NCBI GenBank assembly: GCA_029260555.1
Contig: JAJDCZ010000053.1
Location: 1 to 54,749, forward strand
From: Phycisphaerales bacterium
GTDB lineage: Bacteria; Planctomycetota; Phycisphaerae; Phycisphaerales; UBA1924
Direction of reading: 5' to 3'
Length of the DNA: 54,749 bases
Shown here: positions 17,377-26,082 of the stretch, in pieces
Layout: the number at the start of each line of letters is the position of its first letter
Position numbering within the stretch: the first letter of the stretch is position 1
Program-made: the position numbers and the translations under genes
The notes under the pieces: generated by a model
Told to the model about the DNA's origin: nothing
The model's database searches: none
What the model saw: the letters and a program-made list of their open reading frames with translations, nothing else

Positions 17377-17537
17377 TGGTAGGCTCCTTCCTCATATCAG
17401 AGGCTGACCCAAAGTGTTCTGGGCCTTCCGGATCCATCCTGCCTCTACTCAAGCCATCTGCATCAAACCGTCACAGTACCTGCGCACCGCTCTTGTCAGA
17501 CACCAATAACTCGAACACAACAATCGATTCATCCAGC

Positions 17538-17984
17538 TCAGGCTGTGGCCGCATTGGCCTGCGCAGCAACCTTCACCAGCGGATGGCGCGTTGTCCAGCG
17601 CTTCTCCGACAGAACCAACTGCTCGCCGACCCGCTTGAGCGTGTTCACGACCAGGGGCCCTTGCAGGTTCCCGGTCAGCTGCTGATCGACTTTGTTCACA
17701 ATGACAAACACCTGGGCATCTTCAAGCTTGCTTAGCTCCAGACTGCCCATCTGTTCCGAACGAATCGGAACCGAATAGTCTGGAACAAACAGGCATGGAT
17801 CAGTCACTACAAACGCCAATGATGCGTCATCAAGTGACTGAAGCCAGAAGAAACACGCGTCATCACCTGGTTGAAGCAGGCAATACCGTGCGTGCTGGGG
17901 GAATCCCAGCAGCCCCTTTTCAAAGGTGATCACGCGGTCCTCCGCGATCTCGATCACCCCGAAGCGTGTCGTTTGGACCTCCAT
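17538..17984 (-). CDS. fliW: Flagellar assembly factor FliW (CsrA antagonist)
   Basis: Binds CsrA and flagellin alternately, releasing flagellin translation when flagellin is exported. The 148 residues match the family: 'RVITFEKGLLGFPQHARYCLL' near the start and 'WLQSLDDASLAFVVTDP' in the middle, with 'QLTGNLQGPLVVN' near the end. The ATG at 17984 is preferred because GGAG lies 7 nt upstream and the FliW fold begins there; a longer upstream frame adds an unrelated Arg-rich stretch that extends almost to the flgL stop. The gene sits directly between flgL and csrA. Confidence 0.93.
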   Translation of the reverse strand: MEVQTTRFGVIEIAEDRVITFEKGLLGFPQHARYCLLQPGDDACFFWLQSLDDASLAFVVTDPCLFVPDYSVPIRSEQMGSLELSKLEDAQVFVIVNKVDQQLTGNLQGPLVVNTLKRVGEQLVLSEKRWTTRHPLVKVAAQANAATA

Positions 17985-18112
17985 ATGGTCGCTCCGGATA
18001 CTCGGCCAGCTCCTCTTGAGCCTCCTGGCAACTCCGCCAGGTCGACATCCTGTCATGCTTTGGCGCGGCCGATACGCCAAGACTTTCATTCTTTTCATGC
18101 CCGACCCTTAGC

Positions 18113-20167
18113 TCAGCCAAGGAAATCGAGCAGTGTTCTCGTATTCACCGCAGCACTCGTTTGTAGTGCTGCCTGTAACTGCGTCTGAAGCAACGAAAAA
18201 CTCGATGCTGCCTGAGCAAAATCCAGATCACGCAATCCACTGCGTGTCGTCTCGTCGAACAGCACCGAATCTTCCTGTCTGAGCGATGCCTGCTCAACTC
18301 TTTGCCCATGACCACCGATCATCCCGCGGTTCAGTGCCACAAGATTCACGGTCTCTTCCAACTTACTACCAGCAAGTGTTATGCCAAGTGTGTCATTGCC
18401 CTCAAGGGCATCTCGCAGGTCCAGAAGATGCGTAAATACATTGTCAACGCGCACAGTTGCGCGGTCCTCACCGGCAAATGTTGCGCTGCTGACATCGTAT
18501 GAACCAGTCATCAACCCAAGGTCTTGCGCTGCAAGCGAGTTGTTCTGCCTCGCAACCGAGAGCGCATTTGCATTGCTCGTGTTCTGCGTCAACATGATCC
18601 CGTTGTCGCCATCAGCCAGCGCTGCCTGAAAATCGCCAGGCACCGACACGCCCTGGGCTGCTGCCTGGGCATTAATCCGGTCGATCACTCCCCCCACCGT
18701 GATCACATCCTCAGGCCGAAGGTCTACATTGAAAGTCGTACCCCCAGCATCACCAAGCGTGATGGTAAAATCAGTGTCTTTGGTCGGATCAGCAAGCCCG
18801 GAGATTGGGTCCACCGAACCCGTCACAATCCGCACGCCCCTGCCATCGTTGAAATCTCCAACTCGCGTGTCCAAAGCCATGGTTCGGATGCCCAGTGCTG
18901 TAGCAGACCGGTTGTTTCCCGTGATCTCCGCAATGCTCATCGCTTGAGCCTTGCCCGCAGCCACCTCGTTGACCACATCAAGTGAATCATCTTTGCCAAT
19001 ACGCACCCGAGTCCCCAGCCCCGTCCCTTCAATCTCGTTACGAATATCACCAAGCGTCGTCGCATTCGTCAGGTTTACGATTCGGCTCTGTGACATGTTG
19101 TTCACGCGAATCTGTCCCAGCGGATCACTCAAGCCCTGCAGCGCAGTAATCGGTGTCAGCCAGGTCAACTTGGGGTCAAGACCCGCACCGAGCGCATTTG
19201 TTGCATTGAATACACTCGAAGGCTCAGCCACCAGACCCATATCCAGCCCAATCACCGAGGTTCCAATATCCAGAAACTCAAGATCAGGATCAGGTACGCC
19301 GCTTGCAACATCGATTGAAATCGACTCGCCTGAGATAGATACTCCACCCGCCCCCAGAATCGTCACGCTGTTGTCCGTTTCATACAGCTTCAGCGAGGAA
19401 GAGATCCGATCCACCACATCCTGCACCGTTGTCGCGCCGGAAAGATCAATCCTCGTCAAAGGCCCGCCATCAAACGAAAACTGGATCGGCCCCGCACTCA
19501 CACCCAGCCCACGCGCCCCGCGGAGGTCGCTGAGCCGAGTGTTCGGCGTCAAGGCCGGCTGAAGATCAACCGTTCCCTTCACCCTGGCTGAAGTTGAACC
19601 CAGCGCATGATCCGCTTCCATCGTGACAGGCACCGCAACGCCAAGCCCCAAATCCGTTTGAAGCCCTGCCCCTTCGCCCGTATACCGATACCCACCCATA
19701 AACGAGTCAATCGGCTTGGTACTCGCGTGTGAGCCGCCAAACAAAAAGCCGCTGGGCCCTTCACGATTGGAAAGATGCGAAAGCCCGGTGATCAAAGAGT
19801 TGATAACCACAGCCTGCTGAGAGCGTTCCAGACTCGTTGTACCCGTCGAGACTTGCGTCGAAGCAATCGTCTTGGCTTCAAGCACGAAGTTGCTCGCCTC
19901 TCCAAGTGAGGCATCAAGCAGATCAAGGCTGGTCTTGGCATTATCAAGATTGCGAAGCCGCTGTTGAGCCCGCTCCAGGCGATCATCAAGAATCGAAATC
20001 GTCGAGGCACGCACCGGGTTGTCGCTGGGCCGATTAATGTCCAGCCCTGTCGCCAGCTTTGTCTGCACACGAAACAAATCCACATTGGTCCGGTTGATGT
20101 TTGCGAGCGATAGCTGACTGAACAGCAGATTCGGAGCTCGCGAGATGTTGGCGGGTATGGTGCTCAT
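18113..20167 (-). CDS. flgL: Hook-filament junction protein FlgL, unusually long
   Basis: Joins hook and filament together with FlgK. The flagellin-like ends are conserved: 'TKLATGLDINRPSDNPVRAS' (about residue 36) and a C-terminus 'DFAQAASSFSLLQTQLQAALQTSAAV' ending in 'LDFLG'. At 684 residues it is about twice the usual 300-400. The large centre repeats a flagellin-IN-like motif, seen as 'TTVQDVVDRISSSL', 'TTLGDIRNEIEGTG' and 'ITVGGVIDRINAQA'. Its ATG is 3 nt from the flgK stop and its AAGGAGG lies inside the flgK end, so translation is coupled. Confidence 0.93.
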   Translation of the reverse strand: MSTIPANISRAPNLLFSQLSLANINRTNVDLFRVQTKLATGLDINRPSDNPVRASTISILDDRLERAQQRLRNLDNAKTSLDLLDASLGEASNFVLEAKTIASTQVSTGTTSLERSQQAVVINSLITGLSHLSNREGPSGFLFGGSHASTKPIDSFMGGYRYTGEGAGLQTDLGLGVAVPVTMEADHALGSTSARVKGTVDLQPALTPNTRLSDLRGARGLGVSAGPIQFSFDGGPLTRIDLSGATTVQDVVDRISSSLKLYETDNSVTILGAGGVSISGESISIDVASGVPDPDLEFLDIGTSVIGLDMGLVAEPSSVFNATNALGAGLDPKLTWLTPITALQGLSDPLGQIRVNNMSQSRIVNLTNATTLGDIRNEIEGTGLGTRVRIGKDDSLDVVNEVAAGKAQAMSIAEITGNNRSATALGIRTMALDTRVGDFNDGRGVRIVTGSVDPISGLADPTKDTDFTITLGDAGGTTFNVDLRPEDVITVGGVIDRINAQAAAQGVSVPGDFQAALADGDNGIMLTQNTSNANALSVARQNNSLAAQDLGLMTGSYDVSSATFAGEDRATVRVDNVFTHLLDLRDALEGNDTLGITLAGSKLEETVNLVALNRGMIGGHGQRVEQASLRQEDSVLFDETTRSGLRDLDFAQAASSFSLLQTQLQAALQTSAAVNTRTLLDFLG

Positions 20168-20170
20168 GGC

Positions 20171-21910
20171 TTACACGATCGAAAGGAGGGTTTGGGTCAG
20201 TTCATCAGCAACCGTAATCAGTCTGGCTGCTGCCTGGTACTGTCTTTGAAAGTTCAGGAGGTTGATTGATTCTTCATCGATGCTCACGCCGCTGACTGCA
20301 GCACGCTGAGATTCCAGACTGCTGCGAACAACTTGCGCTGCAGCCGCCCTTGTACTTGCAGAAGCGGTCTTGACCCCCACCCGTTGCACCTGATTAGTCC
20401 AGGTTGAGCTGATGGTTTCGTTGTTGAGGCTGAGGAATTTCGTATCCTGCATCGCCGTGATCGCAAGGGCGGTCCCGTTTTCCACGAACACGCCTTCATT
20501 GTCAAGGCGGCCGGTCAAAAGTGACGAAGGCGTGCGCTCCAGCTCGCTGTTCACAGCAATGTCAGATGCTGATTTGCCCGTGAAATAGCTGTTCACGCCC
20601 AGCACCGCCAACACCCCCGAGCTGTCATCAGAAAACGAGAAATCAAACCCCGCTTCAGCGTCGATCTGCACTTTGCCTTCGTTGTTGATCTTGGCACTGA
20701 TGCCCGCAATCGCGTTCAGCCCTGTCACCAGATATGCAAGTGTGGTGTCATCACCAAACCCTGCAACTCCAGCATTGTCGATTCCATCCAGATCTACATC
20801 AAGCCGCACTGACTGGGTCGTCCCTGTCGCGCTTTGCCTGACATTGACAACAAACCCGCCATTGACCGGCTGAAAAGGCAGAGATGCGATGGTTTGATTG
20901 GTCGGATGATTCAGCGCCAAAATCTGATCATCGCTCGGCACGCTCAGCGTTCCAACGGAAAGACTTAGCCCGTCGACTGTGGTTCCAGTAGAATGAAGCT
21001 TGTTGACCTGGAAAATCAGCTCGCTGGAAATTGCATCCAGCTCATTGAGTGTCTGGTCGATGGTGGATTCTCTGGCAGACAAGAGTGCTCCGACCTGGCC
21101 CCCGCCGATTTTCAGAATCTGCTTGTTGATGTTGACAGCCACATCCACCTGCACTCGGTCGCCCTGGCTTTGACGACGCACCGTCAGCCCGCGACTGCGA
21201 TTTTCAAGCACGATCGGCGTTGAACCCACCAGAATGTTCACCGCTCCTGAAGCCTGCTCCACAGGCGTGACATCAATCAACTCTGAAAGCTGCGTGATCA
21301 AGCCGTCACGCTGATCCCGAAGCGAGCTGGCGGTTGTATTGCCAAGCTCAGCATTGGCAATGTCGCCATTAAGACCGGCTATCGCATCAAGAAGCGTATC
21401 AGCCCGGGAAACAGCTGAGCTGATCTGTGTTTCAACCTGCTGGCGCAGGTTTGTCAGATCCTGCCCAAGCCCCTGAATCCTTTGTGCGATCTTCTGCCCC
21501 TGCTGAACCACCAAGGCGGATGACGCTGTCAGATTCGCCATTTCAGACCATGCACTGAAGAACTCGCTGATCTCACTGGAAAGATCCTGATCCGTCAGCT
21601 CGCCCAGGATCGACTCAAGCGATGAAAACACATTCAGACTTTCATTGGCAGATGCTTCATCAGAAACTCCCGCAAAGACTCTGCTCTGGAGTGCATCATC
21701 AATATTCCTGCGAACATCAGCCAGTTGAACGCCTCGCCCGATACGAATCCCGCGACCGATCGGCTGGCCTCTGGTTGGTCTGAGTTCTGCCACCTGCCTG
21801 GTGTAGCCAGGAGTGGCTGCGTTGGCCATGTTGTTGCCTGCAATCTGAATCGCCACCTGAGAGGCGGTCAGTGCGGACCTTCCTATGAGCAGTGAACTGG
21901 TCAGACCCAT
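20171..21910 (-). CDS. flgK: Hook-filament junction protein FlgK (HAP1)
   Basis: A 579-residue hook-associated protein. The N-terminus has the rod/hook signature 'ALTASQVAIQIAGNNMANAATPGYTRQ'. The C-terminus 'VSIDEESINLLNFQRQYQAAARLITVADELTQTLL' is the matching D0 helix. A central 'ANAELGNTTASSLRDQRDGLITQLSELIDV' segment is typical of FlgK. The length is slightly above the common 550. GGGAG precedes the ATG by 7 nt. It follows flgN by 13 nt, and FlgN is the FlgK/FlgL export chaperone. Confidence 0.96.
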   Translation of the reverse strand: MGLTSSLLIGRSALTASQVAIQIAGNNMANAATPGYTRQVAELRPTRGQPIGRGIRIGRGVQLADVRRNIDDALQSRVFAGVSDEASANESLNVFSSLESILGELTDQDLSSEISEFFSAWSEMANLTASSALVVQQGQKIAQRIQGLGQDLTNLRQQVETQISSAVSRADTLLDAIAGLNGDIANAELGNTTASSLRDQRDGLITQLSELIDVTPVEQASGAVNILVGSTPIVLENRSRGLTVRRQSQGDRVQVDVAVNINKQILKIGGGQVGALLSARESTIDQTLNELDAISSELIFQVNKLHSTGTTVDGLSLSVGTLSVPSDDQILALNHPTNQTIASLPFQPVNGGFVVNVRQSATGTTQSVRLDVDLDGIDNAGVAGFGDDTTLAYLVTGLNAIAGISAKINNEGKVQIDAEAGFDFSFSDDSSGVLAVLGVNSYFTGKSASDIAVNSELERTPSSLLTGRLDNEGVFVENGTALAITAMQDTKFLSLNNETISSTWTNQVQRVGVKTASASTRAAAAQVVRSSLESQRAAVSGVSIDEESINLLNFQRQYQAAARLITVADELTQTLLSIV

Positions 21911-21923
21911 CGCATCACTCCCA

Positions 21924-22427
21924 CTAAAGCGTCAGATCCAGACCCGTCGCGACAGAAGTACCCTGACGAACACGCCCGCGTCGTTCATACACCACCGAGT
22001 CACTCAGCTTGGAGCTGACCTCAAGCATCAAACCTTCCATGTGATTCATCAGCCAGCTCGTGGCAGACCGCGCCGATGCAGTTTTACTCGCCACTATGCT
22101 CACCAATGCTCGCAGTGCATCCGCTTTGGCATTGAGCCGATTGTGAGCTGCCTCGGGCAGTTTTTTAATCACTTCCTGAATCCCGGGTCCCGCATGGGTA
22201 TCTTGCAAAGGATCGGTCCACGGCGCCAAAAGCTCTCGCCGGCGCAGCTCTAGCTCAGCAATCCGCTCATTAAGCCCGCGCTGACGAGCAGCACACGCAC
22301 TGACCTGCTCGATATTGGCAGCTCGAACCGCCCGTTCGTATTGCTCGGTCTGCTCCAGCAAAAGGCCATACACGCTGTGCAGATTACTCAACAGCTTGTC
22401 AAGTTCATGGTCAAAGCCCTGTTGCAT
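21924..22427 (-). CDS. flgN: Flagellar export chaperone FlgN
   Basis: A 167-residue, almost fully helical protein placed directly before flgK, the expected position for the FlgK/FlgL chaperone. It starts with a long helix ('ELDKLLSNLHSVYGLLLEQTEQYERAVRAANIEQV') and has the central 'RQRGLNERIAELELRRREL' coiled coil of the FlgN family. ATG at 22427 is preferred over the adjacent GTG at 22430; GGAG lies 10 nt upstream. Sequence identity to known FlgN is low, so context carries much of the call. Confidence 0.8.
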   Translation of the reverse strand: MQQGFDHELDKLLSNLHSVYGLLLEQTEQYERAVRAANIEQVSACAARQRGLNERIAELELRRRELLAPWTDPLQDTHAGPGIQEVIKKLPEAAHNRLNAKADALRALVSIVASKTASARSATSWLMNHMEGLMLEVSSKLSDSVVYERRGRVRQGTSVATGLDLTL

Positions 22428-22450
22428 CACGCATGATCTCCATTATCCGG

Positions 22451-22825
22451 TTATCCCCGGCGGCGCAGCTGCTGCTCTACCTGATTAACAATCGACAAGT
22501 TTGACGAACGCACAATGTTGCTCGCAGTTCGTTGATCCAGGAGTGCTCCGAACTGTTTTTCTGCACTCGTTGCAGCAAAGGGTGGTGCAGCCTGAGACTG
22601 CTGACGAATCTGGCTGAGCATCGGCACGATGAACGAAATCGCTACCAGATCCTCAGCTGCTCTGCGAACATCATTTGTTGCACCGCTTTGCACAGATTGC
22701 GTCTGAGAACCGAGCATGTCTGCAAAGCGTGGTTCATCAGCACCCTGTTTTTGCTCAAACAGCGTACGATTAAACGAAGGCATTGTATCAAACGCAGGCG
22801 AAATGGCATCAAACATCGTTGACAT
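22451..22825 (-). CDS. flgJ: FlgJ-like rod-binding protein without muramidase domain
   Basis: A 124-residue protein that starts 3 nt after the flgI stop. The segment 'AAEDLVAISFIVPMLSQIRQQ' and the following 'EKQFGALLDQRTASNIVRSSNLSIVNQVEQQL' match the rod-binding N-terminal domain of FlgJ, whose typical pattern is FE-x-LF-x-x-ML-x-x-MR followed by 'mLDqqla-IA'. The peptidoglycan-hydrolase half found in enterobacterial FlgJ is absent, as in many other phyla. It should cap the growing rod in the periplasm. Confidence 0.8.
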   Translation of the reverse strand: MSTMFDAISPAFDTMPSFNRTLFEQKQGADEPRFADMLGSQTQSVQSGATNDVRRAAEDLVAISFIVPMLSQIRQQSQAAPPFAATSAEKQFGALLDQRTASNIVRSSNLSIVNQVEQQLRRRG

Positions 22826-22828
22826 CAG

Positions 22829-23980
22829 TTATTCGTCCCGGATCAGTCTGGCGTGCAGCTTGCCCGTCTTGTTCAGCATCGAAAGAATCGTGATCTGGTC
22901 ATCAACAGGAATGTCCAGCTGTTTAAACGCATTGAGTAGGTCATCAAGCCTGGCAAGATCGCCGGGCTTGGCACCCGTCGTAACCCCCGTCCACTGCTTG
23001 CGTTGAACCACCGGACTTCCTTCTGTAGGCACCGGCGTTGGGATCGTCGTCGTAATGGTCAAATCCTTGTGCGTGATTGCCACCGGGCTGATCCGCACAT
23101 CGCCGGTGACCACAATCGCCCCCGTGCGACTGTTCACAATTACCTGCGCTGGAAGCCGAAGCAAAGCGGTATTGATGGGCGTTGAAAGCACATCTGCAAT
23201 GAATCCCGCACGATAGTCTCGCTCTGGATCAGGAATGTTGATCTGAATCTCGCGATCATCGATCGGCGTGGCAATCTCAACAGCAAATGCACCGCCACTG
23301 CTCAGATCATCCGTTCCAAACCACTCCTGATTGATTCGACTTGCAATTTCACTGACCGAAGGCCAACCCGCAAAATATGGCTTCACGATCAGCGTAAACG
23401 AGTTTCCCACCGTCCCCGTGCGCACATCGCGGATCATCGAGGCCCCATCACGCACCCGGCCCTGCGTCGGTATCTGATCATCATCAAGCTCGACCAGCCC
23501 CTGGGCAATAGCGTAAGGCATACTCCCCGGAACCGGTGGCGTAAGCGGAGCCATATAGAGCATCCCGCCTTGCAGGCTCTTTGCTCCATTGAGTACGGAA
23601 ATGTGCGCATCAAAGCGGTCGCCGGTGCGGGCACCTTCTTCGGGGATTGTCACCGTTACCATGACCAGAGCTGCGGATTTGCTTTTACCCAGTTCATCAA
23701 AGGATGCAATCGGGTTGCCGTTGTTTCGCAGCACCTCAGCCAGTGGCCGAGCCAAAGCCAGGCTTTTGGCTGAATCACCCGTGCCATTAAGACCCACGAC
23801 CAGCCCCAGCCCCTGCAGGCCTGAGATCTCTTGGCCTTGAATGCGCACGAGTTGCCGAACTGTTTGCGCAAAAGCTGCACGATCTGTCATCAGCATCACA
23901 GCAAGAGCACACAAAACAAGCCGAAAGGCAGGATCGCGGGCTAAAGAGCGACCATTCGTGTTGGCAGAGGCACAGATCAT
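22829..23980 (-). CDS. flgI: Flagellar P-ring protein FlgI
   Basis: Forms the peptidoglycan ring of the basal body. The 383 residues include a signal peptide (hydrophobic 'LVLCALAVMLMTDRAAFAQ'), the family opening 'VRQLVRIQGQEISGLQGLGLVVGLNGTGDS', and 'GDRFDAHISVLNGAKSLQGGMLYMAPL'. The C-terminus contains 'VIVNSRTGAIVVTGDVRISPVAITHKDLTI' and 'LDDLLNAFKQLDIPVDDQITIL'. The presence of a P-ring implies a Gram-negative-type envelope. ATG at 23980 is used; a GTG precedes it by one codon. flgH and flgA are not in the window. Confidence 0.97.
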   Translation of the reverse strand: MICASANTNGRSLARDPAFRLVLCALAVMLMTDRAAFAQTVRQLVRIQGQEISGLQGLGLVVGLNGTGDSAKSLALARPLAEVLRNNGNPIASFDELGKSKSAALVMVTVTIPEEGARTGDRFDAHISVLNGAKSLQGGMLYMAPLTPPVPGSMPYAIAQGLVELDDDQIPTQGRVRDGASMIRDVRTGTVGNSFTLIVKPYFAGWPSVSEIASRINQEWFGTDDLSSGGAFAVEIATPIDDREIQINIPDPERDYRAGFIADVLSTPINTALLRLPAQVIVNSRTGAIVVTGDVRISPVAITHKDLTITTTIPTPVPTEGSPVVQRKQWTGVTTGAKPGDLARLDDLLNAFKQLDIPVDDQITILSMLNKTGKLHARLIRDE

Positions 23981-24036
23981 CACGCAGACATACGCGAATC
24001 CTGTGCCAGCAAATCGTCAGTGAGTGCATAGAGCAG

Positions 24037-24131
24037 GTGTCACACTCGCCGTTCTCGGCGCAGTAGTGTCTTTTTCGCTTATCGCCCTCATTGTATAAAC
24101 ACTACTGCGCCCTTCGGGCGAGTAGTGGCAC
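24037..24131. repeat. REP-like palindromic element, copy 2
   Basis: Same architecture as at 4839: arm 24037-24068 and the inverted arm 24100-24131, each able to form its own hairpin around CTCGCC/GGCGC, separated by about 31 nt of AT-richer sequence. It lies between flgI and the outer-membrane protein gene. Confidence 0.75.
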
Positions 24132-24155
24132 CCTTCGATTGATAAAATATGGAAC

Positions 24156-25049
24156 CTAGAATCGGAGTTGGAAGCGGGCGAAGGGGCCGCTTTTGTCCAG
24201 ATCCTGATTCAGTGCTGTCGAGCCCAGATTGCCGGACATGTACTGGTAGCCTGCAAAGAGTCCGAAGTTCTCGGAAATGCGAAAGCCAGCTTCTGCGGTG
24301 AAATCAAGAAAAGTGCCAAAGCCTTGCAAAGCATGGGCGGTGGTGGTGCCTTGGACGAAGGTCTGGTTGTTCAGGTCGACTCGCAGCGTGCTTTCCAGAA
24401 CGGGAATACGCACGATCTGTGTCACATCGCGATAATCTGAGCCCGGCACCATCGACTGTGGCTGGGTGACATTGCGAGCCAGGGCGCCTTTGGTGCCAAA
24501 TGAGGTGAGTCCGCCGCCAACGGTCAATGTCATGGCACCGGCGCGCATGATGCTGCGATCCACCGTGAAACCAAAGCGTTCAATGCGTGCTGCAGAGCCA
24601 ACATCTTCACGAGGCGCAATTGCCAGAGTTGGGCTGAGTCTGGCGTCATACACCGTTGCGCCGCGCTGGGATCGAACCATCCAGCCTTGGCCAAGACTCA
24701 TGCCAGGAGACGAACCTGAGCTGTTCTGACTGAGAGTCAATAGGCTGCTCGATGCCTGTAGAGTTGCAATTAAGGTTGCCTTATCAGATCCAGCAAGTGC
24801 AGATTCGTCTGCTGAAAGTGCTGAATGCGGCGCAGCTTCTTCTTTTCCAGTTCCATCAGCATCAACTTCTGAACCGATTTCAAGTGTGTAGTTGTCTTCA
24901 CTTGCCTTGGTGGATTGATCTTTGTCTGCTTTGAGCGGTGCTTGAGAAGCAGGCTGCTCAGCTGTGTCTTGCTTGTCCTTTTCAGGAGGCTCACCGGCCA
25001 AAGGCACGAGCAAGGTACACAGCGAAATGATCAGGCACATTGGTGTCAT
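24156..25049 (-). CDS. Probable outer-membrane beta-barrel protein
   Basis: A 297-residue protein with a signal peptide (MTPMCLIISLCTLLVPLAG) and a highly charged, Lys/Asp/Glu/Gln-rich linker (residues 20-75). From about residue 100 onward it has alternating amphipathic strands ending in 'GPFARFQLRF', the terminal Phe typical of outer-membrane barrels. 'EAGFRISENFGLFAGYQYMSGNLG' resembles the penultimate hairpins of OmpA-like or autotransporter barrels. No specific family is recognised, and its role is unknown. Confidence 0.6.
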   Translation of the reverse strand: MTPMCLIISLCTLLVPLAGEPPEKDKQDTAEQPASQAPLKADKDQSTKASEDNYTLEIGSEVDADGTGKEEAAPHSALSADESALAGSDKATLIATLQASSSLLTLSQNSSGSSPGMSLGQGWMVRSQRGATVYDARLSPTLAIAPREDVGSAARIERFGFTVDRSIMRAGAMTLTVGGGLTSFGTKGALARNVTQPQSMVPGSDYRDVTQIVRIPVLESTLRVDLNNQTFVQGTTTAHALQGFGTFLDFTAEAGFRISENFGLFAGYQYMSGNLGSTALNQDLDKSGPFARFQLRF

Positions 25050-25156
25050 GTATCACACTCTCTGGCACTGCATCGGCTTACGACGCTGAACAACACGAAT
25101 CCTTGCCATCAAATACGCCCAGGTCGAGCCGCAGCAAAAAAGGATTGCACTGCTAC

Positions 25157-26005
25157 TTAGTGATCTCTAACAAAGTTCTGGATTGCCTGAATGACAGCTT
25201 TGAGCTGTGTTGATTCAGGAGCATCATCAGCGAGCGGGTTCGTGACATTGAAGACATGGTTGCCATCGTTAATCATCATGAGCTGCGCTTGTGTGTTTGC
25301 CTGTGTGAGATTCTGGGCGCAGATTGGGTCGATGGTGGGGTCAGCAGAGCCATGGATAATCAGGGCGGGACACTTGATGCGACTCATAGCTGCGCAGACA
25401 TTGTGACCATCTGGATCATCAAGCTGTTCTTTAAGCCAGTTGGCATCAATGCGCAGATCCTGGCCGGTCCTGCTGGAGGTGACGGTGACATACCCAGCGG
25501 TGAGTACTGCGTCGATCTGTGCATTTTCCATGCGACAGGTTTCATCGGGGGAGGCCATGGTCACGATGCCTGCAGGCTTTGGTACAAGGTTGTCATCAAA
25601 GCGCTGGGCTGATGCAAGAATCGTCGAGATTCCGCCTCTGGAATGACCGATCAGGAACAAAGGGGAGTCTTTTCCTGCAAGGGTTCCATCAGCGACAGCA
25701 TCAATGACGCGATGGATGTCATAAACCTGTTTTTTCCAGGTGTCTTGTGTAAACAGTTCGGGTTTTTCGAATGTGTCCAGAGTGTTGGTCATGCCGGAGT
25801 GCGAAAAGTTGTAGCGGTGCGCGATGATATTGGATTCAGCAAGGCGCTGGGCGATGCGCGGGAACATGCCATAGTCCTTGTAGCCCAGAAACCCGTGACT
25901 GATGATCGCGGTGGCGATGGGTGGCTGAGCTGGCAAGTGGGTGTTGCCTAGGATGGGGTGGTTGTTTGAGCCGGGGATGGACCAGTCTGAGTCATGTTGG
26001 TTCAT
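25157..26005 (-). CDS. Alpha/beta-hydrolase
   Basis: A cytosolic hydrolase of about 282 residues. The oxyanion region is 'AIISHGFLGYKDYGMF', the nucleophile elbow 'LIGHSRGGIST' holds the Ser, the acid is Asp in 'IIHGSADPTIDP', and the base is His in 'INDGNHVFNV'. The sequence resembles dienelactone-hydrolase-like or acyl-peptidase-like enzymes, but the substrate is unknown. The start at 26005 (GGAA upstream) is preferred; in-frame starts at 26047 and 26089 would overlap the divergent gene's promoter region. Confidence 0.8.
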   Translation of the reverse strand: MNQHDSDWSIPGSNNHPILGNTHLPAQPPIATAIISHGFLGYKDYGMFPRIAQRLAESNIIAHRYNFSHSGMTNTLDTFEKPELFTQDTWKKQVYDIHRVIDAVADGTLAGKDSPLFLIGHSRGGISTILASAQRFDDNLVPKPAGIVTMASPDETCRMENAQIDAVLTAGYVTVTSSRTGQDLRIDANWLKEQLDDPDGHNVCAAMSRIKCPALIIHGSADPTIDPICAQNLTQANTQAQLMMINDGNHVFNVTNPLADDAPESTQLKAVIQAIQNFVRDH

Positions 26006-26082
26006 GGTGGGAGTTCCGTGGAGTTGATCAGCATTCAAAGCGTGCATCTTCACGCATGATGACAAAACGATAGCATGTGGGC

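Noticed and set aside
23955..24000. Sigma-54-like GG-N10-GC (TGGCAC...GCG) just before flgI on the minus strand
   Set aside because: The start site would fall inside the flgI coding sequence, so it cannot drive the annotated gene.
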